A stretch of 64,000 nucleotides of DNA, taken from NCBI GenBank assembly GCA_040290295.1, contig PSMW01000012.1:39349-103348 (forward strand), written 5' to 3'. This document shows positions 51,714 to 60,917 of this stretch, piece by piece. Source of the stretch: CAADGV01 sp040290295. Its GTDB lineage: Bacteria; Bacteroidota; Ignavibacteria; UBA10030; UBA6906. A program made the translations under genes and the position numbers. The first letter of the stretch is position 1. Each line of letters begins with the position of its first letter. The notes under the pieces are model-generated. The model saw nothing but the letters and a program-made list of their open reading frames with translations. It did not search any database and had not been told where the DNA came from.

Positions 51714-52850
51714 ATGAAAATTGGCATCGTTTGTTACCCGACCTACGGCGGTAGCGGCGTGGTTGCTACCGAGCTGGGCAAAGCTCTTGCCGAGCGTGGG
51801 CACCAAATTCATTTCATCAGCTATGCAATGCCCATGCGCTTGGAAGGATACTTGGGAAACATCTTCTACCATGAAGTGGAGATGGCAAGCTATCCGCTCT
51901 TCGAATTTCCCTTGTACACGCCGGCACTGGCGAGCAAGCTCGTCGAGGTTGCGCGGTTTCAGAAACTCGACATCATTCATGCTCACTATGCTGTGCCGCA
52001 TGCGATCAGTGCGTATTTGGCTCGGGAGATCGTCACCAACGGATTGAAGTGCATCACCACGTTACATGGGACGGATATCACGCTGGTGGGACTCGAGCCT
52101 AGCTTCCTTCCGGTGGTGAAGTTCAGCATCGAACGCAGCGACGGCGTTACGGCAGTCTCACGTTTCTTGCGCGAGAAGACCATGACCAATCTCGGCATCG
52201 AGAAGGACATCGCCGTCATTCCGAACTTCGTGGACACGCAAAAGTATCGCCGCATACCAAGCGAGGAGATCACCCAACGCTTTGCTCCGAACGGAGAGAA
52301 AATTTTGGTTCACGTCTCGAACTTCCGTGCCGTCAAACGTGTACCGGATGTCATTAGAATTTTTCATGAGATACGAAAAAAGGTCCCTGCAACACTCATC
52401 CTCGTTGGTGATGGACCCGACCGCTCGGCGTGCGAGCTGTTGGTGAGGGACTTGGGGATTCAAGAGCATGTCACATTTCTCGGCAAACAATTGGAGCTTG
52501 TGCCGATCCTTTCCGCCGCCGATATATTCCTGATGCCGAGCCAGTCCGAAAGCTTCGGTCTTTCGGCACTCGAGGCGATGGCGTGCGACGTGCCGGTCGT
52601 CTCGTCGAGCGTCGGCGGCTTGCCCGAACTGCAAGTGCACGGCGAAACCGGCTACATTGCCGAAATCGGCGACATCGATCGCATGGCACGCTATGCCATA
52701 GAACTTCTCACCAACGAGCCGAAGCATCGCATGTTCGCAGAAGCGGCGCGACGACGCGCAGTCGACCATTTCGACATTCACAAGATTGTCAACCAGTACG
52801 AGGCGTACTACGAGCAGTGCCTTGCCGGCGTACTGGCATTACGCAACTAA
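51714..52850 (+). CDS. bshA: N-acetyl-alpha-D-glucosaminyl L-malate synthase BshA
   Basis: 378 residues, the usual BshA length. A GT4 enzyme that joins UDP-GlcNAc and L-malate in the first step of bacillithiol synthesis. N-terminus MKIGIVCYPTYGGSGVVATELGKALAERGH, then IHAHYAVPHAISAYLAR, TLHGTDITLVG and the nucleotide-sugar region LVGDGPDRSACELLVR, LMPSQSESFGLSALEAMACDVPVVSS. BshB and BshC are not in the window. It implies bacillithiol as the low-molecular-weight thiol. Confidence 0.92.
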   Translation: MKIGIVCYPTYGGSGVVATELGKALAERGHQIHFISYAMPMRLEGYLGNIFYHEVEMASYPLFEFPLYTPALASKLVEVARFQKLDIIHAHYAVPHAISAYLAREIVTNGLKCITTLHGTDITLVGLEPSFLPVVKFSIERSDGVTAVSRFLREKTMTNLGIEKDIAVIPNFVDTQKYRRIPSEEITQRFAPNGEKILVHVSNFRAVKRVPDVIRIFHEIRKKVPATLILVGDGPDRSACELLVRDLGIQEHVTFLGKQLELVPILSAADIFLMPSQSESFGLSALEAMACDVPVVSSSVGGLPELQVHGETGYIAEIGDIDRMARYAIELLTNEPKHRMFAEAARRRAVDHFDIHKIVNQYEAYYEQCLAGVLALRN

Positions 52851-52862
52851 CTCTCTTCTATC

Positions 52863-53168
52863 ATGATCATCGATGTTGTCCACATAGCAAAATCCAAGAA
52901 GCCGACGTTGGAGGAACTGACGGCAATCCTCGCACAGGAAGGCTTGCAATGGGAATTGTACTCCGACACGCCGGGGACGAAGTACGGCAGACACAAGCAT
53001 GATTTCGACGACTTCATCGTCGTGGTGCAGGGACAAATGAAGTTGGGAACCGACCAGAGCGTGTGGATTTTGAAACCCGGCGATCGGATCGACCTGCCGA
53101 AGAACACCGTTCATTGGGCGGAAATGTTGGGGAAGGTGGAAGTGCAGTACCTCAGCGCTGCAAAGTAG
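52863..53168 (+). CDS. Small cupin-domain protein
   Basis: 101 residues. One cupin fold: YGRHKHDFDDFIVVVQGQMKLG (metal-binding His residues) and WILKPGDRIDLPKNTVHWAEML. Small cupins range from sugar isomerases to sensors; the ligand is unknown. It lies 12 bases after bshA and may share its transcript. Confidence 0.82.
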   Translation: MIIDVVHIAKSKKPTLEELTAILAQEGLQWELYSDTPGTKYGRHKHDFDDFIVVVQGQMKLGTDQSVWILKPGDRIDLPKNTVHWAEMLGKVEVQYLSAAK

Positions 53169-53186
53169 CGCGAAGCGTTCACGCTG

Positions 53187-53801
53187 TTACTCATGAGAAG
53201 ATGAAGCGCGCGAGGAAAAGTCCTGATGCGTCATGCCATAGTACACAAGATCGACAAGCGTCTTCCCATCCGCACGGACGGCATCGCTGCGCAGCACACC
53301 TTCACGCAGAAAGCCGCATCGCTCGGCAACCCGCTGGCTGCGGACGTTTTCCACGGCACACCGAATTTGAAGTTTATGTATGTGCAGCGCATCGAAAGCA
53401 AGGTGCACCAACGCACGGACTGCTTCGGTTGCAAGTCCCTTCCCTTCAGCCTCCTTCGTCAGGAAGTAACTGAGGTCTGCTTTCGGTATCGTCCAGACGA
53501 TTTCTTTGATCCCCACCTCCCCCACGTACGTGGGCGAAACTTTTGTCCATAGGGAGAAATACACCGCCGTACGCGCGCGCCACTGGCGCATGGTGTAAAA
53601 GAAGAAGGTTTCCACTTCCGCTTCCGTGACCAACGATGCCCGCGAGGGAAAATCGTCGCGCAAGCGGTCTCGTTCCTTTCTGAAAATTTCCGTCAATACC
53701 GAGGCATCGGGAAGCTGGTAGGTGCGCATGAGGAGGCGTGGCGTTTCGATCTGATGCGGGATCGCAATGCTGAGAATGTCTCGACCTGCAGAGGCGTTCA
53801 T
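53187..53801 (-). CDS. GNAT acetyltransferase (RimJ/RimL type)
   Basis: 204 residues from the ATG at 53799-53801, overlapping the glycosyltransferase stop by 4 bases. Start of the fold IETPRLLMRTYQLPDASVL; acetyl-CoA site LSYFLTKEAEGKGLATEAVRALVHLAF; end ENVRSQRVAERCGFLREGVLR. It acetylates an amino group, perhaps an N-terminus. The target is unknown. Confidence 0.85.
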   Translation of the reverse strand: MNASAGRDILSIAIPHQIETPRLLMRTYQLPDASVLTEIFRKERDRLRDDFPSRASLVTEAEVETFFFYTMRQWRARTAVYFSLWTKVSPTYVGEVGIKEIVWTIPKADLSYFLTKEAEGKGLATEAVRALVHLAFDALHIHKLQIRCAVENVRSQRVAERCGFLREGVLRSDAVRADGKTLVDLVYYGMTHQDFSSRASSSHE

Positions 53802-55018
53802 AGCTTCTTCCTCGTCGTCGTGATATCTGCTATCAGTGGGGCAGCCATCAGAAGCAAAAGAGGAATGATCGGCATAGAATACCGCGCCCATCCGACGATG
53901 AAAGCGTGCACGAAAACGTAATAGACTGTGAACCCCACTACCGGCATGAGGAGATGATGCTTCTTACCATGTCGAATGTAGCTCAAACAGGCGAGAATGA
54001 CCAACACCCACTGCAGTGCACCGACGAAAGCCGACTTCAGCGGTGATTCGCTGAGCGACCAGAAGAGAAAAAAATTCGCCAGAACTCGGCGGACAAAGAA
54101 CACGGGATCGCTCCAGAACCGCTCCAGTGACGTGCGCGCTAAGAGCCTATCTCCCTCGACACTTCGGAACGACGTGCGACCATGCAGGAGCGAATCTGCC
54201 CGCTCCTGGCCCTTCCGCCAAAAATCAAGATTGCAGCACCACTGCAGGGGCCACCCTTCGCCGATCACGTCCCCTTGGATAAGGTTGTAACCGAGCGTTG
54301 TGTGAACGGGCAGCACAACACCGCCAACGCGCTCGTTCCGCCACAACCACGGTGCGAGGATGAAGCAACCGACGGCAAGCACGACAACACCGTGCCGCAC
54401 GCCTTCCCATCGATGCGTTTTGACCAGCATCGCGAGGAGCACGAATGGAAAGAGGAGGAAGACTGACTTCGTCAGCGTACCGACCCCCAACGTTGCGCCT
54501 GTCAGTGCTGAACACACCAGTGTTGGTCGCTCGAAAAGCGAAACAACCATCAGCGCCGAAAGGACAACGATGAAGGCAAGCGTCGTTTCGACCCAAATGC
54601 GTCCGGTGTACCACAGGAGGATAGGATGGACGGCACAAATCGCCTGCGCGCGGAGTGCCGTAGGACGATCGTACAAGCGCGAGCCAATGGTGTACACCAG
54701 CAGTGTCGTTGCGGCGTGCAGCATCCCTTGAAAGATTTGTACAGCAGCGGCAGAAAATCCGCCGGCAACGAGAAAAAGCAGCGCGACGAGATAGGGATAC
54801 ACGGGACCGCGATCGAGCGCCGGCGGTTCGTCGCCACTATAGCGCAGCCCGACACCTGATGCGATGTTGAGAGCCAATATGCCATAGCGATCAGGGTCGA
54901 GACCCGTCGTGCTTCCTTCAGGCATGCGGGGCAGGACGACGAACGACGTCACCACGCTCAGTATGACGCCGAGGAGTGCAACGCCGAGAGCCGAGTTCCT
55001 GAAGCGGCGATTCATCAT
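53798..55018 (-). CDS. ArnT/PMT-type membrane glycosyltransferase (GT39/83)
   Basis: 406 residues with about ten membrane helices. The first periplasmic loop carries the acidic motif GLDPDRYGILALNI, like the catalytic Asp of ArnT/PMT enzymes, and DRGPVYPYLVALLF follows. These proteins move a sugar from a polyprenyl carrier to lipid or protein. Donor and acceptor are unknown. It follows the 98-residue membrane protein by 9 bases. Confidence 0.8.
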   Translation of the reverse strand: MMNRRFRNSALGVALLGVILSVVTSFVVLPRMPEGSTTGLDPDRYGILALNIASGVGLRYSGDEPPALDRGPVYPYLVALLFLVAGGFSAAAVQIFQGMLHAATTLLVYTIGSRLYDRPTALRAQAICAVHPILLWYTGRIWVETTLAFIVVLSALMVVSLFERPTLVCSALTGATLGVGTLTKSVFLLFPFVLLAMLVKTHRWEGVRHGVVVLAVGCFILAPWLWRNERVGGVVLPVHTTLGYNLIQGDVIGEGWPLQWCCNLDFWRKGQERADSLLHGRTSFRSVEGDRLLARTSLERFWSDPVFFVRRVLANFFLFWSLSESPLKSAFVGALQWVLVILACLSYIRHGKKHHLLMPVVGFTVYYVFVHAFIVGWARYSMPIIPLLLLMAAPLIADITTTRKKL

Positions 55019-55027
55019 CAGGATGTG

Positions 55028-55324
55028 TTAGGATCGAGAAGCATTCACGTCGTTCTCCCGCATGGCTTTGCGTTCCTGACGAAACAATGTGACGCGCAGG
55101 ACGATGCGCGACAGGAAGAGCAAAAGCGCAAGAACGAAAAAGGGAACGGCAAACGAGTCCGGCACGATACGGAACCATAGCAGCACCAACATCGCCATCA
55201 TGATGGTGATGCTGATGTAACCGAGATTGTTGACGGTTCTTTGGTCGAGCCTCACGAGGCACTCACAGAATATTGGGAATAACAAACCAACGAGAGAAAG
55301 AAGAACGAATGAGCCAAGAGGCAC
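55028..55324 (-). CDS. Small membrane protein of unknown function
   Basis: 98 residues from a GTG at 55322-55324. Three predicted helices (LGSFVLLSLVGLLFPIFCE, ISITIMMAMLVLLWF, FAVPFFVLALLLFLSRIVLR) and a charged end. No family recognised. No clear Shine-Dalgarno, so the start is uncertain. It lies between mnmA and the glycosyltransferase, all on the minus strand. Confidence 0.55.
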   Translation of the reverse strand: MPLGSFVLLSLVGLLFPIFCECLVRLDQRTVNNLGYISITIMMAMLVLLWFRIVPDSFAVPFFVLALLLFLSRIVLRVTLFRQERKAMRENDVNASRS

Positions 55325-55354
55325 ATGAACAATTCAGCATCACAGAGGAACACG

Positions 55355-56455
55355 CTACGACAGTACGCTCTCGATCACGCCACCGCCGACAATATCATCT
55401 CCCTCATAAAAAACTACCGATTGGCCCGGTGTGATCGCCCGCCGCCTTTCGTCGAAGACCACACGCACGCGTCCCTCACCCACATCCACGATGGTCGCCA
55501 TGGCTCCATCATCCTTGTAGCGAATCTTGGCATGCACACGTCGTGGGGTGGAGCAATCCGGGTACTTCTGCATGTTCACGTTCGCAGCAATCAACTCGCG
55601 GTAGTAGAGCTTCTCTTCCGTCCCGACAATCAGTCGATTCGCGTACGGATCGATCGCGGTGACGTACAGCGGTTCGGGACGAGCGATACCCAGACCTTTT
55701 CGCTGACCGACGGTGTAGAAAGGAAAACCGCGATGCCTGCCAACGACTTCCCCGTCCAAGACAATCTCACCACTGTGGACGTGTGACTCCAACTCCGGGA
55801 CACGTTCCTTCAAAAACCGCTCGTAGTTGTTATCGGGAATGAAGCAGATCTCGTAGCTCTCCGGCTTTTGCATGTTCGGCAAGCCATACTTCTCTCCGAG
55901 TGCTCGTGCCTCCGGCTTCGTCAACTCAGCAAGCGGAAAGAGCGTCTTCCGTAACGACGCCTGTGTCAAGCCCCAGAGTGCATACGACTGATCCTTCGCA
56001 CCATCCCTCCCGCGTGCAATGTAGTAGCGCCCGGTCGTTTCGTCACGGTGGATGCGAGCATAGTGACCCGTTGCGATGTACTCGGCGCCGAGGGCGTCCG
56101 CCTTCCGCAGCAATTCCTCCCACTTGATCTTCCGATTGCAAACGACGCACGGATTCGGCGTGCGGCCGCGAAGGTACTCTTCGACGAAGTTGTCGATCAC
56201 CTCCACGCCGAATCGTTCGCTGAAATCCACAACGTAATGCGGAAAGCCCAAACGTGCGGCAACAGACCGTGCATCGTTGATACCGTCCAGCGAGCAGCAA
56301 CTGCTTTCGTTGCCGGTGTTACCGCCGACGTCTTCGTACTTGTAGGTTTTGATGGTGATGCCGATCAGCTCGAAGCCTTGCTCAGCCAGGATCGCCGCCG
56401 CAACGGAGGAATCGACGCCGCCGCTCATCGCCACCACAACACGCTGCTTTTTCAC
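55355..56455 (-). CDS. mnmA: tRNA-specific 2-thiouridylase MnmA
   Basis: 366 residues from a GTG at 56453-56455, chosen because GAGGAG lies just upstream and the result (KKQRVVVAMSGGVDSSVAAA) is the standard MnmA start; TTG codons at 56473 and 56470 are alternatives. PP-loop SGGVDSS; catalytic cysteines in NPCVVCNRKIKW and SYEICFIPD; also ATGHYARI, KDQSYALW and FYTVGQRKGLGI. It makes s2U34 in tRNAs for Glu, Gln and Lys using sulfur relayed from a desulfurase such as IscS. Confidence 0.95.
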   Translation of the reverse strand: MKKQRVVVAMSGGVDSSVAAAILAEQGFELIGITIKTYKYEDVGGNTGNESSCCSLDGINDARSVAARLGFPHYVVDFSERFGVEVIDNFVEEYLRGRTPNPCVVCNRKIKWEELLRKADALGAEYIATGHYARIHRDETTGRYYIARGRDGAKDQSYALWGLTQASLRKTLFPLAELTKPEARALGEKYGLPNMQKPESYEICFIPDNNYERFLKERVPELESHVHSGEIVLDGEVVGRHRGFPFYTVGQRKGLGIARPEPLYVTAIDPYANRLIVGTEEKLYYRELIAANVNMQKYPDCSTPRRVHAKIRYKDDGAMATIVDVGEGRVRVVFDERRRAITPGQSVVFYEGDDIVGGGVIESVLS

Positions 56456-56630
56456 TCTCTCCTCAAACAACAATCATACGTTCATGTGCTTAGAAGATAT
56501 GGAAATGGAGAGCGCCAAACAACGTTGGGCGGCCCACGAAGCAGAACGACGAGAAGATGTGCGCGGAGCAAAAAGAATTCGTCGCGCCGTGCCGATAACC
56601 TCTGTGAGACAATCAATCGAGGATCGCACG

Positions 56631-57095
56631 ATGAACCTGCTTGTTGTTGATGACGATTCCGTCATGCGGATGTTGCTGAGAACGTTGCTGACAGCAGAAG
56701 GTTACAGCGTCGTAACAGCTTCCGATGGACAAGATGCTTTGCTGAAACTTACCGAGACGCCCTTCGACATGGTCATCACCGATATCTACATGCCGCGCAT
56801 GGACGGCGTGCGGTTGCGCGACACGCTGCGCGAGCAGCAATGGGCAACGCTACCGGTGCTGTTCATCTCGGGATACGATGACGAGCGCACAACCAACTCG
56901 GTGCGTGATCGGACGTTGGAAGGGTTCTTTCGGAAAGGACGGCCGCTTTCGGAGTTGCTCCAGTGGGTGAAGTATTTGAGGACGCCCGTTGCACAACGAC
57001 CTAGCATAGCACCGGACGGTGCGACAAACCACAAAGTGAAGCCGCCTGTGGTTCATCGCAACCAGCACAGCGGGGCACAACCGCCGGCATTGTAA
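56631..57095 (+). CDS. Response regulator with receiver domain and short tail
   Basis: 154 residues from the ATG at 56631, with GAGGA upstream. Receiver motifs: LLVVDDDSVMRMLLRTLL, phosphoacceptor in MVITDIYMPRMDGV, VLFISGY, and the expected Lys in GFFRKGRPL. After the receiver (about 120) comes a basic, disordered tail (HKVKPPVVHRNQHSG), with no output domain. Divergent from mnmA. A kinase lies 2.4 kb downstream on the other strand, but pairing is a guess. Confidence 0.85.
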   Translation: MNLLVVDDDSVMRMLLRTLLTAEGYSVVTASDGQDALLKLTETPFDMVITDIYMPRMDGVRLRDTLREQQWATLPVLFISGYDDERTTNSVRDRTLEGFFRKGRPLSELLQWVKYLRTPVAQRPSIAPDGATNHKVKPPVVHRNQHSGAQPPAL

Positions 57096-57112
57096 CCATC
57101 TCCTCCGCGCAT

Positions 57113-57148
57113 CGCTCCTGCTGATCATCCCCTGACTCAGCAGGAGCG
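57113..57148. terminator. Perfect 12-bp hairpin after the response regulator
   Basis: CGCTCCTGCTGA (57113-57124) pairs with TCAGCAGGAGCG (57137-57148) around a 12-base loop. It lies 17 bases after the stop. No T run follows, so termination would be atypical. Confidence 0.5.
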
Positions 57149-57193
57149 CACGCGCGAGATGCGGTCTCGACACTCTACAAGAACCCACAAACA

Positions 57194-57226
57194 TAAAAAG
57201 AGAGGCGCTCTCACCGAACGCCCCTC
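57194..57226 (-). terminator. Rho-independent terminator of the kinase-lipoprotein operon
   Basis: On the minus strand an 11-bp stem with two G-T pairs (GAGGGGCGTTC / GAGCGCCTCTC, loop GGTGA; plus-strand 57200-57226) is followed by TTTTTATGTTT. Confidence 0.75.
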
Positions 57227-57250
57227 GTTCCACGGGTGTGGGACCCGTTC

Positions 57251-57973
57251 TCAGCGTTTTGCTCGTCGTTGTAGTGCCCGCAGATCAATTTCTCGAATCT
57301 TCCGCAGTTGTTCCTGCTGTTCCTGTGCGCGACGCGCCTGCTGCACGTCTGCAGCTTCAGCAAATTTTTGCAGTGCGGGATTCGCTGCCAGGATCGAATC
57401 GCGTCGAGCAACGTCTGCATTCTTCTGCAGCTCCAACAAAATCTGTAAGTCGTTGTCAGTCTGTTGGAGGTCGGCTGTGAGTTCGGCAATCTTCTTCGAC
57501 TGCGCGTTGAGTTCCGCCGCCTGAATGCGCGCAAGAGACGAAAGGCTGTCGATGGCGCGCTGACGTCGCGCTTCCGTTGCGTTGAACTGCATCCGCTCTC
57601 GTATCATCGATGCAACGATGACCGACCGAGCGCGCTCCCCCCGTGAAAGCGAGGGTATTTCCAGGTGCTTCGTGAAGTAGTACAACGCAATGCTGTCGTT
57701 CCCGGCAGGATTGAACGGATTGATGTAGAGCAATCCCAAATTCCTGATTGCGGTGGCATAGTGTTCGGTGCCAGTGAACAGATCGGCCACCATCTTGTAC
57801 ACCAAGGCAGCGCCCGAATACGCTCCAGCCGTCTCCAAACTGTCGGCAAAGGCGAAGTGATATTCCGCCTTCGCATCTCGTTCGTTCTGTACAGGATTAT
57901 CCATCCTGGTGTTTGTCGAGGCACACCCCGTGAGCAAAACGAACACGAGTGCGCAATGCACCGTCTTCACCAT
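57251..57973 (-). CDS. Coiled-coil lipoprotein next to a histidine kinase
   Basis: 240 residues. Lipobox VLLTGCAS (Cys17). Residues 35-115 look like TPR-type helices (AEYHFAFADSLETAGAYSGAALVYKMVADLF, HYATAIRNLGLLYI). Residues about 130-240 are a long charged coiled coil rich in Ala, Gln, Arg and Leu (ARIQAAELNAQSKKIAEL, ARRAQEQQEQLRKIREI). No enzyme motif. The start is 12 bases after the kinase stop, so it may belong to the same signalling unit. Confidence 0.72.
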   Translation of the reverse strand: MVKTVHCALVFVLLTGCASTNTRMDNPVQNERDAKAEYHFAFADSLETAGAYSGAALVYKMVADLFTGTEHYATAIRNLGLLYINPFNPAGNDSIALYYFTKHLEIPSLSRGERARSVIVASMIRERMQFNATEARRQRAIDSLSSLARIQAAELNAQSKKIAELTADLQQTDNDLQILLELQKNADVARRDSILAANPALQKFAEAADVQQARRAQEQQEQLRKIREIDLRALQRRAKR

Positions 57974-57985
57974 AAGGTCCTCCGC

Positions 57986-59473
57986 TCAATTGACGGATTG
58001 TTGAATCGATGCGGCGAAATCCGGAAGCAGTTGTTCTTTCACCGCGGGTAATTCGACCGTGAACGTCGTACCCGAACCGACCGTGCTCTCCGCGAAGACA
58101 CGACCGCCGTGGGCTTCGACCAAAGCTTTCACCAACGCCAATCCGACGCCCGTTCCCCGCGTGCTCGCCTTGTCGCGATTCTTGGCTTGATAGAATTTCG
58201 TGAACACGTTCGGCAAGTCCTCGGGTGCAATGCCGACGCCGGAATCTGTGACGGACACTCTGACGCCGAATTTTGATGGAGCGATATCGATGCGGATACG
58301 GCCGCTCTCCGGCGTGTACTTGATGGCATTGCTGAGGAGGTTGCTGAAGACGTGCGGAAGCTTCTCGGCATCACCTTTAACTTTGGGAATGGGAACACTG
58401 TTGATCGTCAGCGCGATATTCTTGCGCAGGGCGATGAGCTTTGCCTCTTCGATAACAGGAGCGAGCACTGCCAACAGGTCCGTCGGCGCGAAGCTGTACT
58501 TCATCGCACCGGATTCGATCTTCGAGATGTCGAGAAATTGATGGCTGAACGTGGTAATCTTGTTGATGCCTTCACGCACGAATTCTGCCAAGCGGGCTTG
58601 CTCCGTGTTGAGAGACCCATACCGTTGGTCCATCATCAAATTCAACGCCGAGGTCATCGCTTGCAAGGGCGTTCGCAATTCGTGCGAGATGTGATGCATC
58701 ATCTCTGTTCGCATGCGCTCGATCGATTCCAGCTTTGCGGTCATCTCGTTGATGGCTCGCGCCAACAGCGACATCTCGTCCTGCGTCTTCACCTCGATGG
58801 GTGTGAATTTTCCCTCTGCAATTTGATCGGTCCCTTGAATCAAAACGCTGATGGGTTTGGTGAGCGTGCGCGTAATGACCACTGCCGCCGTCAAGGCGAT
58901 CAAGAATGTGATCGCGGTAAGAATGTACGCCACGTTCGCCGACTTCGTCATGCGGTGGCTCGCCTCCGCCATCGAGCGCCGAATTGCTTCTTCGCTTTCG
59001 GAAATGTATTGGCGCAAATCGGCGTGAAGAGCATCGAGCGTATCGCTCCGCGCATTTTCATCGAACGCACCATCATTGGTACGGCCGATACCGTGTGTGG
59101 CTCGGCGAACAGCATCCGCAAACCAGGCATGCCGTTCACGAATCCTGTTGACCAACAATCGATCAGCGTCCGAAAGGTTTGTTGAAGCTAACGAATCGGC
59201 AACGTCGTTGAACACTTTGCTCTGGCCTTCGAAGACCTTGTAGTATTCCGCGTCCTGCAAGACCGCCGCCTTTTGTGCATAGGGTTCTTCCTCGAACAGG
59301 ATGGCTTGCATTTGTTTAGCAAGATCGAGGCCGCGGAAGTCGTACGCGTACGTTTGCGTCGTCGTCGTCGTCACCTTCTGCATCTGCCGCAGGACGTAGA
59401 GGTTTGTCGCAATCATCAGAACGATGATGATGCCGAACCCGACCAGCATCTTTCGTTTGATCGTAAATTTCAT
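57986..59473 (-). CDS. Membrane HAMP sensor histidine kinase
   Basis: 495 residues from the ATG at 59471-59473, with AGGAG upstream. Two membrane helices (about 9-29 and 178-198) flank a helical sensor region. HAMP follows (RTLTKPISVLIQGTDQIAEGKF). HisKA has the phosphorylated His264 in HHISHELRTPLQAM. HATPase boxes: VFSNLLSNAIKYTPESG, VTDSGVGIAPEDLPNVFTKF, GTGVGLALVKALVEAHGG. The sensor looks like a 4-helix CHASE3/MCP-type domain. The stimulus is unknown. Confidence 0.92.
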   Translation of the reverse strand: MKFTIKRKMLVGFGIIIVLMIATNLYVLRQMQKVTTTTTQTYAYDFRGLDLAKQMQAILFEEEPYAQKAAVLQDAEYYKVFEGQSKVFNDVADSLASTNLSDADRLLVNRIRERHAWFADAVRRATHGIGRTNDGAFDENARSDTLDALHADLRQYISESEEAIRRSMAEASHRMTKSANVAYILTAITFLIALTAAVVITRTLTKPISVLIQGTDQIAEGKFTPIEVKTQDEMSLLARAINEMTAKLESIERMRTEMMHHISHELRTPLQAMTSALNLMMDQRYGSLNTEQARLAEFVREGINKITTFSHQFLDISKIESGAMKYSFAPTDLLAVLAPVIEEAKLIALRKNIALTINSVPIPKVKGDAEKLPHVFSNLLSNAIKYTPESGRIRIDIAPSKFGVRVSVTDSGVGIAPEDLPNVFTKFYQAKNRDKASTRGTGVGLALVKALVEAHGGRVFAESTVGSGTTFTVELPAVKEQLLPDFAASIQQSVN

Positions 59474-59532
59474 AAAGGCAGCTCCTCTCTGTCGAAGGAC
59501 CACTCCCGCTCGGCTTCCTGCAACGTGCTACG

Positions 59533-59563
59533 CAAATTTAGGTAGAGCGCTCGTGATAAGCAA
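59533..59563 (-). promoter_or_regulatory. Bacteroidota-type promoter for the kinase
   Basis: On the minus strand TTG (59563-59561), 20 bases, TAAATTTG (59540-59533), an exact match to the TAnnTTTG -7 element described for Bacteroidota primary sigma factors. It would give a ~50-base leader. Confidence 0.5.
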
Positions 59564-59745
59564 GAACATGGGTCATCACCCTGCCTCCTTTCGCCCCATG
59601 ACAACTGATCGGTACGCCGAAACACGTAGAATCGAGGCATAATTCATCGGTTCGCGTACATGCCCTCGGGCGATGGGTCGTCCTTCGAGACCGACGTTAC
59701 ACTCTGCCGAGCACCAGCGCCGCGCCGCATCGGTCGATGCCGATT

Positions 59746-60783
59746 TTACCGCACGATGTGTTCACTGGCGTACCACTCCGCCGGATAGAAGAAGACGTTG
59801 TTCCTTCCCGCGCGTTGCGCTTCGAACAACGCATGCTTGGCAGTCAGCAACAAATCCTGTGTTGTCTGACCGTTCCAAGGATGAGCAGCAACGCCGATGC
59901 TGACCGTCGTCTTCACCAAGTTGTTGACAAACACCGCATCCTGCACGGTGCGACAGAATCGTTGCGCGAAGAACACTGCCTGCTCGAGATCGGTCTTGAC
60001 CAGCATCGCAATGAACTCGTCGAAACCATATCGCCCGCAAGCATCGATGCTGCGCAGTTCGGCACGCAACAGCTTGCCTAACTCCTTCAGGAACTGCACG
60101 GCGCGCTCGTACCCAAACGTTCCCAGAATCTCTTTGTAGTTATCTACATCCATCATCAACACGGCGAGCGGCTCGTTGAACGCCCGAGCACCGCTCAAGG
60201 CGGTCTCGAACTTTCGGACAAAGGCTGTGTACTTCTCCAACTCTGTATCGTGATCGATGGTATCGAGACGGAGATACTCGTCATGCAATCGGGTTTTGTT
60301 GATGGCGATACCGGCAAGGTCGGCGAACATCTGCAATCGTGGAACGTCCTCGCGCGTCAACGCCTGCGGCTGCGTGCAATCCACATGCAAGTAGCCGAGC
60401 GTCCGATGATCCACCCCGATCTGGACGCACACGCACGAGTCGAACGCGTGTTCCAATTGCACCTCTTCGGCAAGCATCGGCTCGCGCGTGCGCTCGGCAA
60501 TGAGGAATGGCCTTCCCGTCCACAGCACTTCACCGATTGCGCCGACGGCGAATTTTTTGCGGAACGACTTGCAGAACGTATGCGAAACTCCGATGCTGTT
60601 CTCGACATGCAAGTACTCCGTCGAGGGGTCGATGAGAATGACTGCACACGTCTGCGCTTGGTATAATCGGACAATGCGGTCAACGACCAAATGCACTGCC
60701 TGTTCGTACTGATTGCTCGTCTTGATGGTACGAACGATTTCCGCGATGTAGTCCCACAGTTTGGTTTGGGTTGAGGGTTCCAT
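59746..60783 (-). CDS. GAF-GGDEF protein with altered GGDEF motif
   Basis: 345 residues. The N-terminal GAF domain covers about 20-170 (YEQAVHLVVDRIVRLYQAQTCAVILID, AVGAIGEVLWTGRPFLIAE, GYLHVDCTQPQALTREDV). A GGDEF-type domain covers about 180-335 (LAVLMMDVDNYKEILGTFGYERA). The signature reads GFDEF at 253-257, not GG(D/E)EF, so cyclase activity is doubtful though Asp/Glu remain. It could be an inactive, GTP-binding or otherwise modified sensor. It has its own promoter at 60918-60946 and a ~128-base leader. Confidence 0.85.
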   Translation of the reverse strand: MEPSTQTKLWDYIAEIVRTIKTSNQYEQAVHLVVDRIVRLYQAQTCAVILIDPSTEYLHVENSIGVSHTFCKSFRKKFAVGAIGEVLWTGRPFLIAERTREPMLAEEVQLEHAFDSCVCVQIGVDHRTLGYLHVDCTQPQALTREDVPRLQMFADLAGIAINKTRLHDEYLRLDTIDHDTELEKYTAFVRKFETALSGARAFNEPLAVLMMDVDNYKEILGTFGYERAVQFLKELGKLLRAELRSIDACGRYGFDEFIAMLVKTDLEQAVFFAQRFCRTVQDAVFVNNLVKTTVSIGVAAHPWNGQTTQDLLLTAKHALFEAQRAGRNNVFFYPAEWYASEHIVR

Positions 60784-60917
60784 ACGCTCATCTCCTTTCG
60801 GATCTGTTCACTACCGCAATGACAAACGGCGTTACCCGACGGTACTCCGGGAGCAACGTCGTGTGCCAAACAACGGCTCAATTTCACAGGAATGCGATGA
60901 GTACTTCTTCCGTCGGT

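Noticed and set aside
60784..60912. c-di-GMP riboswitch in the leader of the GAF-GGDEF gene
   Set aside because: The conserved riboswitch cores are not present in the leader.
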